A program made the position numbers and the translations under genes. This document shows, one piece after another, positions 8,719 through 16,400 of a stretch of 64,000 bases of DNA. The stretch is from contig NZ_SJSM01000022.1 of assembly GCF_004331685.1 (NCBI RefSeq), positions 19,137 through 83,136 on the forward strand. The letters are read 5' to 3'. The DNA comes from Pedobacter hiemivivus. GTDB lineage: Bacteria; Bacteroidota; Bacteroidia; Sphingobacteriales; Sphingobacteriaceae. Positions within the stretch are counted from its first letter, which is position 1. The number at the start of each line of letters is the position of its first letter. Under the pieces are notes generated by a model. That model did no database searches, was not told where the DNA came from, and was given only the letters and a program-made list of their open reading frames with translations.

Positions 8719-10229
8719 TAGTCTTTGCTCAAAGGTAAAGTGAACCAGTGAAAACCATCTCTGGCAATCAATGCTTCGGCATCTTCTGGTCCCCATGAAC
8801 CAGCAGTATAGTTAGGGAAGCTCAACGATTTTTTAGTTTCCCATGCATTGACTACAGGCATCAACAACTCCCATGCAATTTCAACCTGGTCAGCACGCAT
8901 AAACTGCGTTTGATCACCAGTCATTACATCTAGTAACAACGTTTCGTATGCTTCTGGAGATTCAGTTGTGTAAGTGCCTTTGTAATCAAATACCATATCA
9001 ACCGGGTTCAATATCATGTCCAGTCCAGGTCTCTTGCCCTGAACCTGCAAACGGATACTCATTTCTGGTTGTATACTGATGATCAACCTGTTTTGCTGCC
9101 AATGCTCCGCCGCCCCTCCCGGGAATACGTGATGTGGAACATCCCTAAATTGGATGGTGATCAAAGAAGAAGTTTGCGCTAAGTGTTTTCCGGTACGTAC
9201 ATAAAACGGTACGCCTTTCCAACGCCAGTTATCAACAAAGAATTTGACAGCTGCAAAGGTTTCTGTATTAGAATCTTCGGCAACATCTTTTTCCGAACGG
9301 TAACCTACCACCTCATCGCCTTTAATCCAGCCTTTGGTATATTGTCCGCGTACCGTATTGAAACGGATATCTTCGGCAGAGAAAGTACGCATTGCTTTCA
9401 ATACATCTACTTTTTTATCCCTGATTTCATCCGCATCTAAATTAATTGGAGTTTCCATACCAATGATGCACAGCAATTGTAGCAAATGGTTCTGAATCAT
9501 GTCGCGTAAAGCACCCGATCCATCATAATAACCACCACGATCACCTACACCCAATTGTTCTGTTACCGAAATCTGGATGTGGTCGATATAATTTCTATTC
9601 CAAAGCGGTTCAAGAAATGAATTGGCAAAACGGAAAGCCATAATGTTCTGAACAGTTTCCTTACCAAGGTAGTGGTCAATTCTATAGATCTGTTTTTCCG
9701 TAAAGCGACATTTCAATAGCTCATTTAATTCACGGGCAGTGTCCAGATCTTTACCGAATGGTTTTTCGACTACAATACGGCAGTTGTCTTCATTTTCTGC
9801 CATCTTAAATTTAGCCAGGCGTTTGGCTATTGATGGGAAAAGATCAGGTGATACAGCCAGGTAAAACACGATTTGTGTGCCTGCACCGAATTCATCTTTA
9901 AATTTATCTATGGTAACTTTAAGGTTGTCAAAAGATGCTGAATCTTTAACATCCACCGAGTTATAATGAACATTCTCTGAAAAAGTTCCCCATTTATCCT
10001 TATCTACTTTACCCGTACGTGAGAAGCTGTTTACGCCCGCCATCAGTGTCCCTCTGAACTGTTCGTCGTTAAGTGGCTTTCTTGCCGTACCAATAATGGC
10101 AAATTTTTCGGGCATATAGCCCTCAGCATAAAGGTTGTAAAGAGCAGGCGCCAATTTGCGCAGATTTAAATCACCGGTACCACCAAAAATTACGATAATG
10201 GTTGGGCTAAGGTTGATACTTGTCTTCAT
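8718..10229 (-). CDS. zwf: Glucose-6-phosphate 1-dehydrogenase
   Basis: 503 residues, full length. Oxidises glucose 6-phosphate to 6-phosphogluconolactone with NADP. The nucleotide-binding motif FGGTGDLNLRKLAPALYNL is at about 15-33, and the substrate-binding/active-site segment RIDHYLGKETVQN at about 183-195 contains the catalytic histidine region. It lies 12 bp after gnd and overlaps pgl by one base, so it should be co-transcribed with both. Confidence 0.97.
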   Translation of the reverse strand: MKTSINLSPTIIVIFGGTGDLNLRKLAPALYNLYAEGYMPEKFAIIGTARKPLNDEQFRGTLMAGVNSFSRTGKVDKDKWGTFSENVHYNSVDVKDSASFDNLKVTIDKFKDEFGAGTQIVFYLAVSPDLFPSIAKRLAKFKMAENEDNCRIVVEKPFGKDLDTARELNELLKCRFTEKQIYRIDHYLGKETVQNIMAFRFANSFLEPLWNRNYIDHIQISVTEQLGVGDRGGYYDGSGALRDMIQNHLLQLLCIIGMETPINLDADEIRDKKVDVLKAMRTFSAEDIRFNTVRGQYTKGWIKGDEVVGYRSEKDVAEDSNTETFAAVKFFVDNWRWKGVPFYVRTGKHLAQTSSLITIQFRDVPHHVFPGGAAEHWQQNRLIISIQPEMSIRLQVQGKRPGLDMILNPVDMVFDYKGTYTTESPEAYETLLLDVMTGDQTQFMRADQVEIAWELLMPVVNAWETKKSLSFPNYTAGSWGPEDAEALIARDGFHWFTLPLSKD

Positions 10230-10241
10230 TATATGGGGTTT

Positions 10242-11657
10242 TTACAAATTATTAGAATTCCAGTCGGCATGGAAAATACCGTCTTCATCCGTACGTTCGA
10301 AAGTATGGGCGCCAAAGAAATCTCTCTGTGCCTGGGTTAAATTAAGTGGAGACTTATCCGTTCTTAATGAGTCATAATAAGTCAATGCCGAAGCAAAAGC
10401 AGGTACAGCCAAGCCATTTTGAATGGCCGAACCGATTACTTTTCTAGTTCCCGGAATGATCTCTTTTAGCAATTCCTGAATGCCTGCATCCGCATAAAGG
10501 TGTGCCAGATCAGGTTGTTTTTTATAGGCCTGGTATATGTTTTCTAGCAAGGTCGCTCTGATGATACATCCACCACGCCAGATCTGAGAGATCTCTTGCA
10601 GGTTCAGTTCGTACTTAAACTCTGCAGATGCTTGTGTAAGCAGGTGTAAACCTTGGGCATAACAAGTGATCATAGAGAAGTAAAGTGACTGCTCCAGTTG
10701 AACTTCAAACTCGGCAACGTTTTCTATTTTCTCGGCAGCATGCGGTAGGGCAGCAGCTAGTGCTACGCGCAATTGTTTAAATTTAGAAAGGTCTCTGCAG
10801 CTTACCGACTCATTGATGGTCGGGATAGGCAATTGCAGGTCCATAGAAACCTGAGAAGTCCATTTACCGGTTCCTTTAGATCTGGCTTCATCTTTAATCA
10901 CATCGATTAAATAACCGCCAGACTTTTCGTCTTTAACTTTAAAAATATCTCTGGTTACTTCCATCAGGAAACATTGTAACCTGCCTTCGTTCCACTTTTT
11001 AAAGGTGTTGTAGATTTGCTCGTTATCGTAACCCATACCGTTTTTAAGCAAGTAATAAGTTTCGGCAAGGATCTGCATCATGGCATATTCGATACCATTG
11101 TGCACCATTTTTACGAAGTGACCAGAAGCGCCCGGACCGATATAGGCCACACAAGGGTCGCCTTTTACTTTAGCAGATACAGCTTCGAGGATAGGTTTTA
11201 CTGCGGTATAAGCCGCTTTGTCACCACCAGGCATCATGCTAGGACCGAAACGTGCACCTTCTTCACCACCAGAGATTCCCATTCCGAAAAAGTGAATACC
11301 TTCTTTAGCAAGCTGAGTAGCTCTTCTGTCGGTATCGGTAAAGTGTGAGTTTCCACTGTCGATGATCATGTCGCCCTTATCCAATAAAGGAATAAGCTCC
11401 TGAATTACACTGTCTACAATTTGCCCTGCAGGAACCAATAACATGACTCTTCTTGGCAATTCTAATGACTGGACAAAATCTGATAAAATAGCAAAACCTT
11501 GTAAATTATGGGCTCTACCATCTTCCTTCAATTTTTGCAGCATCTTGACGCTTTTGTCGTAACCTGTTACGGCAAACCCATTATCGGCCATGTTGAGCAA
11601 TAAATTGCGGCCCATGGTGCCAAGGCCGATCATTCCTAAAGTATATTTGTTGTTCAT
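10242..11657 (-). CDS. gnd: 6-phosphogluconate dehydrogenase, decarboxylating
   Basis: 471 residues. Converts 6-phosphogluconate to ribulose 5-phosphate with CO2 release and NADPH formation. The Rossmann motif GLGTMGRNLLLNMADNGF is at about 11-28, the substrate loop GISGGEEGARFGPSMMPGG at about 127-145, and KMVHNGIEYAMMQ holds the catalytic lysine near 183. The length fits the long dimeric class. It is 3 bp from the upstream ROK kinase gene. Confidence 0.97.
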   Translation of the reverse strand: MNNKYTLGMIGLGTMGRNLLLNMADNGFAVTGYDKSVKMLQKLKEDGRAHNLQGFAILSDFVQSLELPRRVMLLVPAGQIVDSVIQELIPLLDKGDMIIDSGNSHFTDTDRRATQLAKEGIHFFGMGISGGEEGARFGPSMMPGGDKAAYTAVKPILEAVSAKVKGDPCVAYIGPGASGHFVKMVHNGIEYAMMQILAETYYLLKNGMGYDNEQIYNTFKKWNEGRLQCFLMEVTRDIFKVKDEKSGGYLIDVIKDEARSKGTGKWTSQVSMDLQLPIPTINESVSCRDLSKFKQLRVALAAALPHAAEKIENVAEFEVQLEQSLYFSMITCYAQGLHLLTQASAEFKYELNLQEISQIWRGGCIIRATLLENIYQAYKKQPDLAHLYADAGIQELLKEIIPGTRKVIGSAIQNGLAVPAFASALTYYDSLRTDKSPLNLTQAQRDFFGAHTFERTDEDGIFHADWNSNNL

Positions 11658-11660
11658 TGT

Positions 11661-12425
11661 CTAATTTTTATTAGGGTGGTTGGTAAATACATGATATTTT
11701 TCTTCCAGATCCCAAAGTTTCGCACCGCCCTTAATTCCGTCTTTATTGGAAACGAGTTTGATGTTGTGATCGAGCGTTAAAGTAATTTCTTTGGAGTTCC
11801 CCCCTCCTATATAAAGGGTATCGTAATTGAATACTGTTTTGTAGATTTCGATAATGCGTTGCAAGCGCTCATTCCATTTCTCCTTACCGATTTTTTGGAA
11901 GGCCTTGTCGCCGATATAATCATCGTAGTCTTTGGTTTTGTTAATAGGCAAGTGTGCCAGTTCCAGGTGTGGAAGCAGGTCGCCATCAAATACCAGCGCT
12001 GTACCGAAGCCAGTACCGACCGTAAATACAATTTCAAATCCTTTGCCAGATACAATGCCTAAGGCTTGTTGGTCGGCATCGTTGACTAAGCGCACTTGTC
12101 GGCCAAAGATATCGCTTACCTGTTGGGCAAGGTCTATATCTATCCATTTGTCTGCAGCCAGGTTTACCGCCGTCTGCACTCTACCACATTTTACATACCC
12201 GGGAAAGCCTATAGAGATCTTGTCGAAATCTTTGCTTAAAGTATTGGCCAGCTCCTGGATGCAACTTAATACGTCATGCGGAGTGGCCTTATTTGGTGTA
12301 GGTACCTTTTTGAACTCGGAAATAAGATCACCTTTAGCGTTTAAAATGCAGGCCTTAATGCTAGTGCCACCAATATCAATCGATAAAATATTATGGTTGT
12401 TCTCTTTTTTCTCTGTAACTGGCAT
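11661..12425 (-). CDS. ROK-family glucokinase, possibly polyphosphate-dependent (PPGK-like)
   Basis: 254 residues, close to the length of polyphosphate/ATP glucokinases. The phosphate loop SIDIGGTSIKACIL is at about 15-28, the glucose-binding/catalytic segment NDADQQALG at about 114-122, and the second phosphate motif TVGTGFGTALVFDG at about 135-148. The CxCGxxGCxE zinc motif of ROK regulators is absent. As first gene of an operon with gnd, zwf and pgl, it would supply glucose 6-phosphate directly to the oxidative pentose phosphate pathway. Whether the donor is polyphosphate or ATP cannot be decided here. Confidence 0.88.
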   Translation of the reverse strand: MPVTEKKENNHNILSIDIGGTSIKACILNAKGDLISEFKKVPTPNKATPHDVLSCIQELANTLSKDFDKISIGFPGYVKCGRVQTAVNLAADKWIDIDLAQQVSDIFGRQVRLVNDADQQALGIVSGKGFEIVFTVGTGFGTALVFDGDLLPHLELAHLPINKTKDYDDYIGDKAFQKIGKEKWNERLQRIIEIYKTVFNYDTLYIGGGNSKEITLTLDHNIKLVSNKDGIKGGAKLWDLEEKYHVFTNHPNKN

Positions 12426-12643
12426 GTTTTGATTTTTGATAAAAAATGGCCTGTTCTTTATTGTTCTTCAAAATAACAAAATAAAGCGCAATAATCTTGT
12501 ATGCTAAGGATGAAAATTAGCCATTCTCCTCAAGATCTGCATTGCTTCGCTGAAAAAGCGAAGAAAGCTAGGCTCTTTCTGAGAAGGCAAATTTTCTCCT
12601 CACAGGGGTGTTAGCATAGTTGGAGTCGGTTTTACTGTAAGGT

Positions 12644-12700
12644 CGGTCGTCATCCTGAATTTCGTCATGCCGGCGCAGGCCGGTATCAGGATCTCGCAAT
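12644..12700. repeat. Dispersed palindromic intergenic repeat, copy 1
   Basis: TCCTGA (12653-12658) and TCAGGA (12686-12691) flank an inner palindrome CCGGC-GCAG-GCCGG (12670-12683), with GTCGTCA before and TCTCGCAA after. The outer core recurs at 21928-22056 and 49801-49910. Confidence 0.65.
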
Positions 12701-12702
12701 TG

Positions 12703-12900
12703 CTATTCTTTTTCTGGGGGTAACTGCTTGTTTTTTTCTATTTTATTTGAGGTTATTTCTGCAACTGATTCGGTGTCTGCAAATAATTTCCTGTCACGGG
12801 ATAGTGTTGGTGGAACGCCGGTGATACCTATTCCTACCAAAGCCAATACCATAAAAAGAAATAATGTACAGAACCGCATCAGCTTTTTGAGCTGTTTCAT
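12703..12900 (-). CDS. Small hypothetical membrane protein
   Basis: 65 residues. A basic N-terminus (MKQLKKLMRF) leads into one hydrophobic helix at about 11-30, followed by a polar, charged tail. It could be membrane-anchored or cleaved. No family is recognised. It lies 43 bp downstream of the next small gene in the same direction, so the two may form a unit next to the adhesin operon, which is divergent from them. Confidence 0.55.
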   Translation of the reverse strand: MKQLKKLMRFCTLFLFMVLALVGIGITGVPPTLSRDRKLFADTESVAEITSNKIEKNKQLPPEKE

Positions 12901-12943
12901 GGGCTGTTTTTAAAATGAAATGATTGTTTAGATGCTTATGTGA

Positions 12944-13339
12944 TTAGCATTTAAGGTCGTCATCATCATCATTTTTGGAAACGGTGATTGTTGTTTGATA
13001 AGAGAGGATATTTTGTTGGGTGGAGAGGTTTGGTTTATTGTGCGCTGTAAATACCAGGTTAAAAAGTAGGGTGTGGTATGCAGCTAAGTAGTTTGGATCA
13101 GTTGCGAGAAAGGAACTTTGATACTTTAGGTGGTTAAGCTGGTTAAGCGCACTTTTATAACTGAGGCTTTTTATTGGTTTACGTTGGGTATTTCCTAATC
13201 GGCCGGTTTGTTGGCTATCGGTTTTAACTTGAACGGGAGCAATGGAAAAGCCAGAGAAATTGAAGATACTAAGGAGCAAAATAACTGCGAACAGGTATTT
13301 TGAAAAGGGGTTTTGATATTGGATTGCCTTAGTATTCAT
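12944..13339 (-). CDS. Hypothetical secreted or membrane-anchored protein
   Basis: 131 residues. A signal-like hydrophobic helix at about 14-33 (YLFAVILLLSIFNFSGFSIA) is followed by a polar region and an acidic end DDDDDLKC. No family is recognised. It is divergent from the giant adhesin operon, with 147 bp between start codons. A role near the cell surface is only a guess from the signal-like segment. Confidence 0.6.
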   Translation of the reverse strand: MNTKAIQYQNPFSKYLFAVILLLSIFNFSGFSIAPVQVKTDSQQTGRLGNTQRKPIKSLSYKSALNQLNHLKYQSSFLATDPNYLAAYHTLLFNLVFTAHNKPNLSTQQNILSYQTTITVSKNDDDDDLKC

Positions 13340-13372
13340 TTAGATATAAAGGTATGAAAAAAATATTTTTTA

Positions 13373-13402
13373 TTGCTTTTTGCTTAAAACTTGTTAAATT
13401 TA
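13373..13402 (+). promoter_or_regulatory. Putative promoter of the adhesin/PorP/OmpA operon
   Basis: TTG at 13373-13375, 19-nt spacer, TAAATTTA at 13395-13402 (7 of 8 to TAnnTTTG). A start near 13409 would leave a leader of about 78 nt. Confidence 0.4.
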
Positions 13403-13486
13403 GTTTAGTACTAATTATCTAACACTAAGCACGAAAGCATGTAAAAACATAAAAAAAATACCTAAAACAATCATCCTCCTACATCT

Positions 13487-16400
13487 ATGAAAACATCTCG
13501 TCTTAAGGGCATACTCATGCTCTTGCTGGTCTTTGCCACATTTAAAGTTGTGGCAGAAGGCAGTAAACAATTAGCAGCTAATGGTGGCAGTCGCGCCCAT
13601 TGGCGAAGTAGTACGGTGTCAAGTACGCAATTCCCTTTTCCTTCATTAGGCATTATTAAAGTTTACGCCAAAGTTGGTGAAACCATCTATTTGGGCTCCA
13701 GTGCCCAGGGTATAGTCGGTTCTACAACGGGGACCATGAGATGGTCTGCGCCAAATGGTGTTCAGGGAAATAGTGGAACGAGCACAACAGTTGGTTTAAT
13801 TAAAACAAGAGCACAGGAAGTCTTTGGTCCATCATTAACAGTTGGAGACGGCGGCTACACGCCTTATACCCTAGTGGTTGGGCCAGGGCAGGAAGGGGTA
13901 TGGGAAATTACTTTTATCTCTACCAGTCTGACCGCTGCCGGCGGAAATGCGCCAATTGTTCCCGTTGGGGATGAGCTGGCACAAAATCCAAATGGCTTTT
14001 ATATTGAGGCTTTTGATGTCTCGGTGAAAAGTACCACGAATGCTATCGTACCTGGACGTGCTTTTATGAATGTGTTTTCTGGTAATACTTCCAATGTAGC
14101 CAATACCTATGGCTCATTTAACGGGATATTTAATGTGCTCACCAGGGATGGGTATAAGTATACAGTGAATGCAAATGGAATGCAGGGCGCTGCATTTCAG
14201 TTTTTTGTCAATAACAAAGGGTTCAGAGACTTGACTGGGAATGCAATGTATAAAAGTGTGGTCAATGTTGGGACTTCTGCAGCGACTATTCCTGTACAAA
14301 ATCCTACTGCGGCCGACGATGCAACCAATGTAACCCATAAACTCTTTTTTAATGCGCCTGCATCAGATCTTCCTTCCGCTGCTCCATCGGCATCAGGTTC
14401 TGTGTGGCTACTGAATACCATAGTTACGCCAACCTTAAGCAACCTTTCTTTTAAAGGAGTTGAGGGGACAGCAAACCTTTCGGGAACAAATCCACTAGGG
14501 GGTAATTTTACCTTTCGAACCACTGTCGCCGGAGCTTATCAGATCGCCTTGGATATCAACAAAAATGGGGTCTTTACAGATGTAATTGATCGCATGTTGA
14601 CCGGATACGCAACAACGATCAATACCGATATTGTTGTGAATTGGGATGGTTTGGATGGACAAGGTGTTAAAGTTTTGGGGAATACAATTTTCCCGCCGGG
14701 AACAGTAAGGGTTGAGCTGTTAAGTGGTGAAGTCCATTTTCCCTTATTGGATGTAGAAAAGAATCCGGGGGGTATTATTGTGACTCGCTTAAACGGAAAT
14801 TCGCCCGATGATAAACTATATTGGGATGATTCGGATATTCCTGATTCCGGGACACCCTCTAACCCAAAAAGAAACCTGGCGGGTATTAGTAGTCAGACGA
14901 ATGGGCATAAATGGACTGATAATTTTGGTGACAATAATGGGATGGACAGTTGGGGCTATATACCAAGTACGCCATTACTTAATCCGGTTGCTTTTAGACT
15001 TGCTGAAGCCAATCTAGAAGTGGTTTCGATTACAAGTCCAGCCTCTATTTGTCAGGGTGCTGCCGCAAGTTTTGTAGTGACGGTAAGAAACAATGGGCCA
15101 GACAATGTAAGCGGGACTAAGTTTCATATCGATTTGCCAGCCGGATTAAGCGGTACAACGGTTGTTCCTGCAGTTAGCTCGGGCACGGCAACGACAGTAT
15201 CTTCAAATCTACTCGCAGGTTCTTACGATGCGGTTTTGAATATGAACAATGCAGCGGTTATGACATTTACCATTAGTGGTACTGTTCCTGCTGTACCTCC
15301 TGCAGGTTTTTTAGCTTTTAAGGCAAGTATACTTCGCCCTGCGGATGTAACCGACCCTGATGCAACTAATCCTGATATTGCGGTCCCTACAGACCCGGAT
15401 GCAGAGTGTAATTCGGCACCATCAGGTGTAGGTTGCAATAACATAAAAAATATTCAGGTTACGGTAAATCCGGCATTGGTTACAGCACCGGTAAGTACTG
15501 TAGTACAACCTACTTGCGCGGTTGCAACCGGAAGTATTACGGTTACTGCGCCTTTGGGGGCTGCTTTAACTTATTCTGTTGATGGGATTACGTTTCAGGC
15601 AAGCACATCATTTACTTCGCTTACTCCTGGAGATTATGTGTTGCAGGTTAAAAATGCAGGTGGATGTTTGTCGCCCATTGCCAATGTAACCATTAACAAC
15701 CAACCTGTAACGCCTGTGGCTGCTGCGGCCACTGCTGTTCAGCCTGGCTGTGCTGTTACTACGGGTAGTATTATGGTGACTGCACCCTTAGGGGCGGGTT
15801 TGACGTACTCGATTAATGGAATTAGCTACCAGCCATCGACGACTTTTAGTGGTTTAGCGGCAGGTAATTATCAACTGACCGTGAAAAATGCTGCTGGCTG
15901 TGTTTCTGCAGCAACTCCAATCACGATAAATGCGGCACCGATTTTACCTGCTACGGCAAGCGCAACCGCTACCGCGGCAACATGCGCTACTCCGACAGGT
16001 ACGATTACCGTGACCGGACCACTGGGAGTAGGGGTAAGTTATTCCATCGATGGACTAAGCTATCAGGCTGGGCTTGTGTTTTCAGGAGTTGCTCCCGGTA
16101 CTTATAATTTAACGGTTAAGAATGCATCTGGATGTGTTTCAGCTCCGCTTAGTATAAAGGTAGACTTTCCAGAACCTGCACCTGTCATTTCTCAGGTTGA
16201 TGCGAGTTGCGCCTTACCGACCGGTACAATTACGATTACGCCTACAGGAGCTGTTGGTGAGGAGTATGGCTTGGATGGTGTTTATCAGCCAGGGGCGGTT
16301 TTTACAGGTGTTGCCCCGGGGACACATTCCATAACGATAAGGAGTGTGGGGGGCTGTGTTTCGGAACCTTACATTGCAAAAATTGCTTTTCCAATTGAGG

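Noticed and set aside
8719..8796. Upstream in-frame start for 6-phosphogluconolactonase
   Set aside because: It would overlap zwf by 79 bases and add residues that do not fit the family; the ATG at 8718 overlaps the zwf stop by one base as expected.
11932..12432. 166-residue open frame on the + strand
   Set aside because: It lies fully opposite the ROK glucokinase gene, which has clear motifs, and its own translation shows no domain or signal.
12432..12640. Possible small gene between the glucokinase operon and the repeat
   Set aside because: No frame with a sensible start or composition; the stretch contains short palindromic pieces such as GCTTCGCTGAAAAAGCGAAG only.
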